64,000 nt of DNA from Coenobita brevimanus (taxonomy: Eukaryota; Arthropoda; Malacostraca; Decapoda; Coenobitidae), in contig CM064669.1 of NCBI GenBank assembly GCA_032717465.1, positions 41,552,695-41,616,694 of the forward strand, written 5' to 3'. The position numbers were made by a program, and so were the translations under genes. Positions 12,363-21,829 of this stretch are shown here, one piece after another (the stretch's first letter is position 1; each line of letters opens with the position of its first letter). The notes beneath the pieces are model-generated. The model saw only the letters and a program-made list of their open reading frames with translations, ran no database searches and was not told where the DNA came from.

Positions 12363-13525
12363 ATGGAATTTTGCGGCATGGAATCCTCTATACGAAAGGT
12401 CATTGTATTCAAGCTGCAGGAGTATATGACGCAACGGAAACCGTATATGCCGTTTTGGAGAACGCAACAACTAATAGCCTTGTTATTATTCATACAGGTA
12501 CCAACGATGTCGTACGAACCCGATCAGAGGAGCAGGTTGATCCGGCGCTACAAAGAGAAAGCTAACACTTTAATTTCAGTCATACTCCTAAGGATCGATG
12601 AAGGGAATGACTTTTTTTCAGTGATTCTTTCGGTATAAATAACCAAGTGAAATCACTTTGCTTACAGGAAGGTGTGGAGTTCATTGGCACATGGAACCAC
12701 TTCTATGAGCAACTATCATTACTTTCCAACGAATGACATTGATTCCGCCCGTCTCTGTCGTTTTCTTATTGACGCAGTACTTTTTTTTTTTTTTTTTAGA
12801 ATAAACGATCATCATGGAAAGTGAACGCTCCAGCCAATGTAGATATCATACAGCCTGATAAAACTATTGGTAATGTAAGCTTCCCACATCAGAAAGGAAA
12901 ATACATTAAAGCTATTCTTGTCAATGCGCACAGGTCTGTGTAATAAATTTTCTAGTTTAGAGGCTCATGTCTATACTGAAGACTGTGATGTGATTGGTAT
13001 ACCAAAATCGTGGCTAAATACTGAGCAAAGAGTTTTCCTAGAGGAGTTTAATTTACCAGGCTTTCACATTTCCAGAAGTGAAAGGAAGGATAGAGCAGGG
13101 GGCGGTGTTTTGCTGTATGTTAAAGCAGGATTCCGTGCAGTCATATGTACCAAGCCGTCGATTGAAAACATCGACAGTATATTTCTTCATCTTACAATAA
13201 AATTTTATCAAAAACCCAAATTTGATTTAATTTACCACGCATCCAGACAGTCACTGAACATCAATAAATATATCTACAATCAGATCGCCGAAATCTCTTG
13301 TATGCAATGCACTGTAATATTTGATTTAATTTGCCAGTTCAGAAATGAGAAGGCCTATCCCCACACACAGGGTAAGACATATATACAGACTTGCAGAAAA
13401 AAATCATTGTATCAGTTTATACGTTTTCCAAGATGCAGAGTTAACATCTTAGATACTGTCATTGACACATCAAAAATTCAGTAACATTATTGTAGGTGAA
13501 GAATTTAGTAAACAATAATTGCATT
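12363..13525 (+). pseudogene. Old CR1/L2-like LINE, segment 1: esterase-like and endonuclease
   Basis: This is the 5' part of a degraded non-LTR retrotransposon. A frame at 12371-12565 contains NSLVIIHTGTNDVVRTRSEE, which matches the GxND block of SGNH/GDSL esterase-like domains found in some CR1/L2-group LINEs. After further frame breaks, the frame at 12918-13484 gives the start of the apurinic-like endonuclease. It shows a NKFSSLEAHVYTEDCDVIGI block, then SWLNTE (usually an ETWL-type motif) and GGGVLLYVKAGFRAV. The SGNH and endonuclease parts are in different frames with stops, so it is dead. The endonuclease is cut off at about 13525 by a minus-strand LINE and the element resumes at 16829. 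Confidence 0.82.
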
Positions 13526-16500
13526 TTTTTTTTTAATGCGAGGAAGAAGGAACCAAAGGCCATGAGCCCGCAGTAACAGTTCCCTCCAAGAGAAAAACAA
13601 AATACAATAGAGAGCCAAATTCAAGATCCGATCATTTTGAGATGCCTGGACACACTGCGTTTGAAAGACTGGAGATCATAGGCAGCAGGAAATACAGACA
13701 GAGGGAGACAGTTCCAGAGTTGACCTGTAGCATAAATGAAAGACTGGGAGTAACGGTTAACTCTTGCATTAGAAAGTTGGACAGAAAAGGGATGAGAGTT
13801 TGCTGCCAGACGGGTGCTACGCGCCCGTCGTAGAGGTGGAGGAATACAAGCAGACAGTTCAGAGGAGCAATGACCATTAAAGTAGCGATAGAAAAGAGAT
13901 AAAGATGCAACAGTGCGGCGAAGAGACAGAGGTTGAAGGGAGTCAGTAAGAGGAGGAGAGTTAATGAGACGAAAAGCCACCCTATTGAGAAGAGCTGTAT
14001 GTGGGGAGCCTCCCCACACATGAGAGTTGTACTCCACACAGGGGCGGATAAAACCCCTGTATAGAGTCAACAATTGTGCAGGGGTAAAGAAAGAGCGGAG
14101 TTGGCTAAGCACACACAATCTCTTGGAAGCAGATTTTACAAGAGATGTAATATGATATTTCCAAGATAAGTCCCGAGTAAATGAAACCCCAAGCATGTTC
14201 AAGGATGATGCAGGATTAAGCTGAATATTATTAACCATTAGTGGGTATACCTGTGGAAGATTTTGTCGGGTTGATAGGTGTAAGAACTGAGTCTTAGATG
14301 CATTAAAAACAACCATATTATTTTTACCCCAGTCAGAGATACGAGCCAAGTCAGACATTAGGTGTGCCATAGCCTCATCCCTTGTTTGTTAAAGTAACTG
14401 TTGAGATGGGCGTTGCGGGAACCGAATGGAAAGGTGAAGGGTGGAGTCATCAGCGAATGAGTGGATAGGGTTAGATGTACAGCTTAGATGATCATTGATG
14501 AATAAAAGGAAGAGAGTTGGTGATAGGACAGAGCCCTGAGGAACACCACTGCTGATAGATCTGGGAGAAGAACGATGGCCGTCTACAACAGTGGCTATAG
14601 AACGACCAGAAAGGAAGCTAGCGATGAAGGCACAGATAGAAGGATAGAAACCGTAGGAGGGCAGTTTGGAAATTAAAGATTTATGCCAGACTCGATCGAA
14701 AGCCTTTGAGATGTCAAGTGCAATGGCAAAGCTTTCGCCAAAGTCCCGAAAGGAGGATGACCAGGTGTCTGAAACGTAGGTGAGAAGATCGCCAGTGGAG
14801 CGTCCCTGACGGAACCCGTACTGACGATCGGAAAGAAGGTTGAGATAGGAAAGATGCCTTAAAATTTTTCTATTGAGAATTGACTCGAAAACTTTTGAAA
14901 TACAGGACGTTACAGCAATTGGACGATAGTTGGAGGGTTGGGAGTGGTCACCCTTGTTTGGGACTGGCTGAATGAGAGCAAACTTCCAGCAAGAAGGAAA
15001 GGTACAAGTTGACAGACAAAGGCGAAAAAGTTTACCTAGGCAAGGTGTAAGCACAGAAGCACAGTTCTTGAGAACAACAGGAGGGACCCCATCAGGCCCA
15101 TATGCCTTGTTAGTACTGAGGCCAGTGATGGCAGAAAATACATCAGCTGAAGAAATTTTAATGTCAGCCATGAGGAAGTCAGAGGGGGGAAGTGATGGAG
15201 GAACAGCACCGGAATCGTCTAAGGTGGAACTGGAGGAGAAAGTCTGTGCGAAGAGATCTGCTTTATCAGTAGAAGACATAGCTACAGAACCATCAGAGTA
15301 GAATAGAGGAGGGAAGGATGATGAGGTAAAGTTGTTAGAAAGGTTTTTGGCAAGGTGCCAGAAGGAGCGGGAAGAATTCAAGTTGGAGAGTTGACAGCAT
15401 TTAGTACGGATGAAATTATTTTTAGCAGAGTGAAGAACAGACTTAGCATGATTCCGGGCAGAAACGTAAAGATGATGTGATTCAGGGGTGGGTTGGCTCC
15501 AATACCTTTTGTAGGCCCTCTCCTTGTTGCGGACAGCATTAGAACAAGCGTGATTAAACCAAGGCTTTCTTGCGTTAGTCAAAGGATATGAGAAAGGAAT
15601 GTATGCTTCCATGCCTGAGAGAATAACCTCCATAATGCGCAAGGCAGACTCAGATGGTTCACGGCCATGGGAGCAATAATCATTCCAGGGAAAATCAAAG
15701 AAGCACTGCCTGAGGACCTCCCAGTCCGCGGCTCCAAAATGCCACAGACGACGTTTCCCTGGAGGGTCCACAGGCCGTACTGGAGTGATAGGACAGGTTA
15801 AGGTGATAAGGTTGTGATCAGAGGAGCCCAACGGAGAGAAAAAATTAACAGAGTAAGCAGAAGGATTAGTTGTGAGGAAGAGGTCAAGTATGTTGGAGCT
15901 CTCTCCAAGGCGGTCAGGGATACGGGTAGGGTGCTGTACAAGCTGCTCTAGGTCATTAAGGATAGAAAAGATGTAGGCTTGTTCACCAGGTGGATCAGTG
16001 AAAGGAGAGGAGAGCCAAAGGTGGTGGTGAACATTGAAATCTCCTAGAATGGAAATTTCTGAGAAAGGAGAAATGGATAAAATGTGTTCCATCGCAGAAG
16101 TAAGATAGTCGAAGAATTTTTGATAGTAGAATTAGGGGATAAGTAAACAGCACAGATATATTTAGTCAGAGAATGACAGGAAAGCCGAAGCCAGAGTGTA
16201 GAGAATTAAGAAGAATCGAGTTCAGGAACACGAGAGCAAGATAAGTCGTTGCGTATATATACACAACAGCCACCTTTGGCTTTGAAATGAGTATAGAGAA
16301 AGTAGGAGGATACAGAAAAGGGTTTGCTGTCAGTTGCCTCAGACAGCTGAGTCTCAGTTAGAAAAAGAAGGTGAGGTTTAGAGGAGGAGAGGTGGTGCTC
16401 AACAGAGCGAAAGTTAGAGGAAAGGCCGCAAATATTGCAGAAATGAAGAAGGAGTGAGTCAGACAGTGGTTCCAGGCACCTCGAGTCGTCATCGGGAGAG

Positions 16501-16828
16501 GGGCGGATGGTGGGGGCTTTTATGGTCCCCCCTCCCCTGGGGACTCCGAGGCTTGGTGAAGAGACGGCATAATTTTTTACATTTTGGAAAGGAAAGTGTA
16601 GTGTATACTGTGCATGTAGTTTGGTGTAGATAGTCAGAGAAATTTGTACAGGAGAGCATGCTGGCCTACTCTCTGTGTAACTGAGACACTGAAAAAGTTC
16701 AGCAAAAGGGGATGGTCAGGAACTAGTCCTGAGGGCTGATGAAACGGGAGCTCCAGCACTCCGTCATAAGCTTTCCATCCACCTCGGGAGTACTGCCCTG
16801 CTCGACTGGTGCTACAGTCTACTCCTCA
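13526..16828 (-). mobile_element. Jockey-like LINE inserted antisense in the older LINE
   Basis: Full extent of the inserted non-LTR element. Its 3' end is a poly(A) read on the minus strand (poly-T at about 13526-13537). A short 3' UTR precedes the pol stop at 13621. Pol runs leftward from about 16470 (endonuclease start) to 13621, and about 350 bp upstream of it may be 5' UTR or ORF1 remnant. Sequence on both outer sides (to 13525 and from 16829) belongs to the plus-strand LINE, which shows insertion. I could not find a convincing target duplication. The Jockey-like call rests on endonuclease and RT motif style; the clade needs a tree. Confidence 0.82.
13621..16470 (-). pseudogene. LINE pol: endonuclease and reverse transcriptase, lightly damaged
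   Basis: Encodes the element's endonuclease and reverse transcriptase. From 16470 leftward the endonuclease shows LLFLTETQLSE and a GGCCVYIRNDL block. It then has one in-frame stop (a GAA-like position reading TAA) and a frameshift just upstream of 16092. The long frame 16092-14389 continues with [15 protein letters not shown] and SSDHNLI endonuclease motifs. It then shows RT motifs [25 protein letters not shown] (motif A), [14 protein letters not shown] (motif B) and SFADDSTLH (catalytic motif C intact). The stop at 14389-14391 is in the same frame as the 13621-14370 frame. One TAA therefore separates RT from its C-terminal part, which contains RGFIRPCVEYNSHVWGG. The few lesions suggest a younger age than its host LINE. 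Confidence 0.87.
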
Positions 16829-17560
16829 CAAATTCAGTGGTCAATATCAAGACCAGTTATGAGGAAGTGCCCATCTATAAAACGGCTAATTTTAATAAAT
16901 TAAAGGCATTTGTATGTGCCAGTGACTGGCATCCTGTTTTCAAAACGTAAGTTATCAATGATGCGTGGAAATGTTTAACAAAAATATCAACAATGCAATC
17001 AAATTAAGTATTCCAATGCACGACAGAAGGCCTGCCAAAAATTCTAAACCCAAGTGATGGAACTCTAATATCAAACAGTCTGTCTGCAAGGAAAAAAAAA
17101 AAATCTTGCACACAAAAATTATAAGGACACTAGGAATCAAAGCGAAAAAAACAAATTTGATGCTCCTGGACAGAAAGCACCCCCCAAAAAGAATACTTCA
17201 GGTACATATTGCCAGTATCAGTATATCAAATCTCAAAGAATTTTTCAGTTACATCAGAAGCAAAATGGTATTAACTCCAACAATCGGACCCCTAATCACA
17301 GAAAACAGAAAGGTTACTGAGGATGAGACTAAGATGGCAAGAATTCTTAATACTTTCTATGGGTCAGTATTTATAATATTAAATACACATAAGATTTCTG
17401 CAATTTCCCATGTTCCTACAGAAGAAGGTAACATAATCAGCGATATTAGTTAGCAAAAGTGGTGTACAACTTGCAGTCGGTATACTGAAGGAGAATAAAA
17501 TGCTGAGGATGGGCAAAATATCTCCACGCATATTAAACGAACTACAGAATGAACTAGAGG
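16829..17560 (+). pseudogene. Old CR1/L2-like LINE, segment 2: endonuclease-RT linker
   Basis: The plus-strand LINE resumes with a frame containing NIKTSYEEVPIYKTANFNKL, then the linker region. The clearest frame is 17106-17453, with IASISISNLKEFFSYIRSK and GPLITENRKVTEDETKMARI, typical of the region before RT in these LINEs. It ends at about 17560 inside an ELQNELEG-like context, where repeat R1 interrupts it. Stops and frame changes are frequent. Confidence 0.78.
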
Positions 17561-17867
17561 GACACTTAGTGGAGTGTATCTCTCCGACAAGGGCAACGTA
17601 ATTTCCAAATCACTCTTCATAATGGGTTTGGTTTTCTCATCACTGATTAAGGTTTCACAAAAATATGTTTTCCGGATTCAGAATCTACAGGTATAATACA
17701 AGGCGGATTGGTTAATCGATTGTTCCCTGGGACACGGGCTATTCACCCACCAAATTTGGTCGAAATCTCTCTTTTAGTTTTGAGTAATCCTGCTAACAGA
17801 CAGACAAACAAACAAACAAACAGGTGTGAAAACATACTCTCCTTTTCGGAGAGAATATCAAAATATT
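17561..17867 (+). mobile_element. Interspersed repeat R1, copy 2, inside the LINE
   Basis: Begins near ACTAGAGGGACACTTAG and contains TCTCCGACAAGGGCAACGTA, ATGGGTTTGGTTTTCTCATC, TTCCGGATTCAGAATC, TGTTCCCTGGGACACGGGCT and GAGTAATCCTGCTAACAGAC. It ends after a CAAA run and CTCTCCTTTTCGGAGAG. It aligns end to end with 46361-46670. The LINE reading resumes directly after it at LSKLFNISLKS, which shows insertion rather than shared ancestry. Confidence 0.8.
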
Positions 17868-18150
17868 TATCTAAACTTTTTAACATATCGCTAAAGAGCA
17901 GAAAGGTTCCACAAGAGAGGATGCTTGCAAACATAACCCTGATATTCAACATGGGAATCAACGCACAACCAGAGAACTACTGCCCGTTTAACATCAGTGG
18001 TTTGTAAGTTGCTTGAAACTGTTATTAGGCGCAAGTTTGTGAAACACTTAGAAACAATAATCTCACCAAAGTTAACCAACACAGTGTTCATAATAATCGC
18101 TCATGCCTGAAGAATCTGTTGGACTTTTTCAATGATATATATAACATGTG
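17868..18150 (+). pseudogene. Old CR1/L2-like LINE, segment 3: RT fingers
   Basis: Carries LSKLFNISLKSRKVPQERML, ANITLIFNMG and ENYCPF (an NYRPIS-like motif), and after frame changes CLKNLLDFFNDIYN. These are consecutive blocks of a LINE reverse transcriptase. It breaks off in the word ATAACATGT, where the foldback element starts. Confidence 0.78.
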
Positions 18151-19003
18151 CCATCGGCTCCAGGAATCGTGTTACTCCCTGCCACCCCGCTCTCGCTCAT
18201 GTGGCAACGGCAGACTACTTGTGTTGGTAGGAGGCAGACAGTAGAGATTTTTCTTATATTCTGATACAGTAAATCGACATATTAACATGCCGTTGAATGA
18301 TCCACAGAGGATATAATTTTATATGGAATCTCTGTGAGGGTATGTGATGTTGCATGCAGTATGGGAAGGGAGAATGGAGAGAAGTCGAGAGAATGGGAAT
18401 GCCTAAGTGAGAATGAAGCAGCAAAACAACTTACGAACTGGAAGGATACCAACATCCATTAGTTTATGACTACTGAGGCCTTTCGAAATTTTAGGGCCTG
18501 GATGTTGCCATAAGTTCCTACTCTTCTCCCCCTGGAGGCATGTAAGACAATGACCGAAGGGAGATGGAATAACATCACTAGTACCCATAACAACCCAGCT
18601 GAAAGGTGGAACAGCTTCATCCCCTTTCCCCTCCTCCTTTCGTCCCCCACTCACGGTGCTTTAGTGCTTCACCACCTCCTCCTTCCTGTTCTCTGGACTT
18701 TCTCCCCTACCCTCTCTCTCTTCCGGTACCTCATCCACTCCATCGCCCTACTTCTTCCACTCTGCCACCAATTTCTTCTTAAAGGCAATATTACATACTG
18801 AAAACAACACCACATACCCTCACAGAGATTCCATATAATATTATGTCCTCTGGATCGTTCAACCGCATGTTAATATGATGATTTACTGTTATCAAACAAA
18901 AGAAAAATCTCTGCTGTCTGTCTCCTACCCACACGAGTAGTGCGCCATTGCCACACGAGCGAGAGTGGGGTGGAAGGTGGTAATATGACTCCTAGAGCCG
19001 ACA
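18151..19003. mobile_element. Foldback element with ~195-bp terminal inverted repeats
   Basis: The left arm (about 18151-18345) and the reverse complement of the right arm (about 18803-19003) are colinear over roughly 195 bp with scattered mismatches. Shared words include CAACGGCAGACTAC/CAATGGCGCACTAC, CAGAGATTTTTCTT and the inner boundary GGAATCTCTGTGAGGG. The outer edges are CCATCGGCTCCAGGA and, inverted, TGTCGGCTCTAGGAG. The ~455-bp centre has no coding frame. The element lies in the RT reading of the old LINE, which continues cleanly on both sides. The junctions allow at most a 2-bp (GT) duplication. Its superfamily is not assigned. Confidence 0.85.
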
Positions 19004-19242
19004 GTACAACAAGACTAAATCCGTTGATTCTGCTTATCGCGATATCCAAAAGGCTTTTGACAAAGTTCCCCATAAAAGACTCCTTCAGAAGCTAAAGGTG
19101 CATGGTTTCAATGGAAATGTGCTTGGGTGGGTCAATGATTGGCTCACTGGACGAACGCAAGGAATTCTAATAAACGAAGAAGAATCAGAGGCATTACAAG
19201 TGGAGTGCCAAAAGGTTCACTGCTAGGCCTTATGCTTTTTTA
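19004..19242 (+). pseudogene. Old CR1/L2-like LINE, segment 4: RT motifs A and B
   Basis: Reads RDIQKAFDKVPHKRLLQKLK (RT motif A region, catalytic Asp of QKAFD kept), then WVNDWLTGRTQGILI and SGVPKGSLLGLMLF (motif B). The frame stops where element R2 is inserted in a T-rich stretch. Confidence 0.85.
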
Positions 19243-20011
19243 TCCTCCACATGAAGGCTGGAGGAGGGTGTTGTTATCACTGGGATCAATAGGTGTCCGT
19301 CTGTAGGACTGGACGGCAGGGTGGCTGGCTGGGCATAAGAGATTTCATTTCCGGAACAGAACTCAGAAAATATTCACTGTAGTCATGAAATTTAACACAG
19401 TTACGTGTCTTACAGCGAACTGATGCCTTTCACTAGGCAGAATGCTGTCTTAAGTAGTTTTCTTTAATGACTGAAAATTGAAAAAAATATTTTTTCGTGT
19501 CCGAGCTCGGACTCAGAAACTAATACAGGTACAGGCTTCAAACTCTCCAGGAATATGTGTTAATATGCCTCCTGGTGTCTTTTGGTAGTTTGAATGCCAT
19601 GAGATTATTTAATGTTATGAAATTGCAAAAATATGTAACACTAAAATTTCATGCCTTTTTCTATTAAAACATTATTACTATTACATCTAGGAGGCAGAAA
19701 CTGTACATGATAAATGATTATTTGAATATCTAATTATGTATGAAGCTTCATGACTGTACCTATTATGTAATCGTAAAAACATTGCCGCCTAAATGAAAAA
19801 AAGCACGAGTTATAATTCCATCAAATCTGCTCATAACTTCATTATTACCATGGATAAACTACTGAATGTTTTACGTCTTAATGGCTTTGCCTCATACGGG
19901 GGGGTGGAGGGGGGAGCGCCATTATGCGTTTGGTTAGATGTGCAGGGAGGTGGGGGGTATGTGTTTGGTCTGTCCGATGGAGGGTTGCAGCAACATAGAG
20001 TTGCATATGTG
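19243..20011 (+). mobile_element. Non-autonomous element R2, long copy, inside RT motif B
   Basis: Both ends match the copy at 7118-7578. The left end is TCCTCCAC...GGAGGAGGG, followed by GTTGTTATCACTGGGATC. The right end is GATGGAGGGTTGCAGCAAC then GTTGCATATG. The middle is about 300 bp longer than in the short copy. TTTTA flanks it at 19238-19242 and 20012-20016. The LINE reads LMLF before it and LMYINDIDE after it, so it entered between codons of the RT palm. Confidence 0.78.
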
Positions 20012-21120
20012 TTTTAATGTACATAAATGATATTGATGAAGGATTATTTTGTAATAGTTCTAAATTTGCTGATGCTACTAATATTTGTAAAAAAGCAGAC
20101 ACGGCACTGCGGCGGCAGGCAGTTCATAGAGATCTTGATCGACTGCTTAACTGGGTCAAAAGATGGCAAATGGTCTTAATTATTAATAAATGAAAAGTGC
20201 TATGCACTGGATGTAAAAATGTAAAGGCCAGTTTTAACATGAATAACATTCAACTTGATAGTGTAAACCATGAAACAGACTTAGGAGATATTATAACAAA
20301 TTATCTGAAACTATGCCAACAGTGTATTGCTAAAAAAGCCAGGAAAATGACCGGGTTTATAGGTACAGCTTGCAAATATAGATCCGAAAATATCGTCCTC
20401 ATTTTGTATCATTCCTTAGCACTCCCACACATGGAGTACTGCATCCAGTTCTGGCCACTGTATTATAAAAAAGTCATGAAGAAACTTGAGAGAATGCAAT
20501 GATGGGTGACAAAAATGATACCTAGATTCTGAAATAAACCGTATGAGGAACGATTAGAAGAGGTGCAATTATTTACATTACCTAAGTGGAAGCACTAGGA
20601 GAATTTAATTAAAGTATACAAAATCTTCAGAGGGCATGACAATACACCTGTCATAAAGCACTTCACAGCAGAACAGCCAAATGATACTAGAAGCAGTGGA
20701 CATAAAATCACTGGCAAGCATTACTACTCACATGAAGCTAAGCAGTTCTTCAATAGGGTTGTAAGTATACGGAACAAGTTACTGCCTGGATAAGTATTTG
20801 TCTTCTAATCCCCAACTAAGCATGTTCACTCTGAATAATACATTTACTAAAAATTCTTGCAAAGGCTAACATGGAGGTTGTACCAGTAACCATAGAACAT
20901 CAATAACGTGTTTCTTAAGATGATATGTTTCTCATGCAGGTTACAGAATATGGATTCTTTTTATCCTTTCTTATGAAATGCCCATGACAGTTTTTCTATG
21001 CCGCATGGAGTTCCTGCTTACTATTTCCTGTCGGCTTCGCCTGAAGGGTTTGGTGGCTTGGGGGAGCCTTTCTGCTTTCGTATTCTTGTCTTTGACAGAT
21101 AAAATAGTTACGTTAGTTAT
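20012..21120 (+). pseudogene. Old CR1/L2-like LINE, segment 5: RT palm to 3' UTR
   Basis: Resumes with MYINDIDEGLFCNSSKFADAT. The catalytic motif C reads FADA instead of FADD, so the active site is lost. HRDLDRLLNWVKRWQM follows, then the frame 20197-20502 with a SLALPHMEYCIQFW block (LVRPHLEY-type thumb/C-terminal region). Degraded C-terminal blocks such as KPYEERLEEVQLF and RSSGHKITGKHYYSHEAKQF run to about 20790. The 3' UTR extends to about 21120, where a low-complexity TC field starts. Stops and frame changes occur throughout. Confidence 0.82.
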
Positions 21121-21184
21121 AACTTATCCTTTAATAAACAGCCTCGAAAGGATCCATAGGTCTGTTGCTGTTGCTTCTCTTTAT

Positions 21185-21740
21185 ACTTCTTTGTATTCCC
21201 ACTCTCACCTCTCCCATTCTCTCCCTCCCCCTCCGTCCTCTCTCATTTTCTCCCCCTCTCCCCCCCCCCTCCTCTCTCATTCTCTCTCGTCTCTCATTTT
21301 CTCCCTCCCCCTCACTTCTATCCCATTCTCTCCCTCTCCCTTTCTCCTTTCTCAATCTGTCCCTCCTACTCTCTTCTCTCCCATTCTCTCCCTCCTCCTC
21401 TCTCCTTTCTAATTCTCCCCTCCCCTCTCTCTCCTCTCCCATTCTCTCTCCCTCTGTCGTCTCTCATTTTCTCCCTCCCCCTCACTTCTATCCCATTCTC
21501 TCCCTCTCCCTTTCTCCTTTCTCAATCTATCCCTCCTACTCTCTTCTCTCCCATTCTCTCCCTCCTCCTCTCTCCTTTCTAATTCTCCCCTCCCCTCTCA
21601 CTCCTCTCCCATTCTCTCCCCTCTCCTCCTCTCCCATTCTTTACTCCCCCCTCTCTCCCTCCCCCTCTTCCTTTTCCATTCTCTCCCTCTCCCTCCTCTC
21701 TCATTATTCTCCCTTCCCCTCCTCCTCTCCCTCCCTGCCT
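21185..21740. repeat. TC-rich tract with a 170-bp tandem duplication
   Basis: CCCATTCTCTCCCTC-type words fill the region. Units starting at 21287 and 21457 are nearly identical over 170 bp with only a few substitutions, showing a recent unequal-exchange or slippage event. The Ser/Leu/Pro frames are repeat translations. Confidence 0.9.
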
Positions 21741-21829
21741 GATTCCCGTATTTATTCAGGTATCTCCTTCCTGAGGTGTCTGCGGGAGAAAGGCAGGGCG
21801 AAGGTGACTGAGAGGGTAGGCGTACAGGG

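Noticed and set aside
14972..15301. 109-codon plus-strand frame
   Set aside because: Antisense shadow of the Jockey-like RT coding region on the minus strand.
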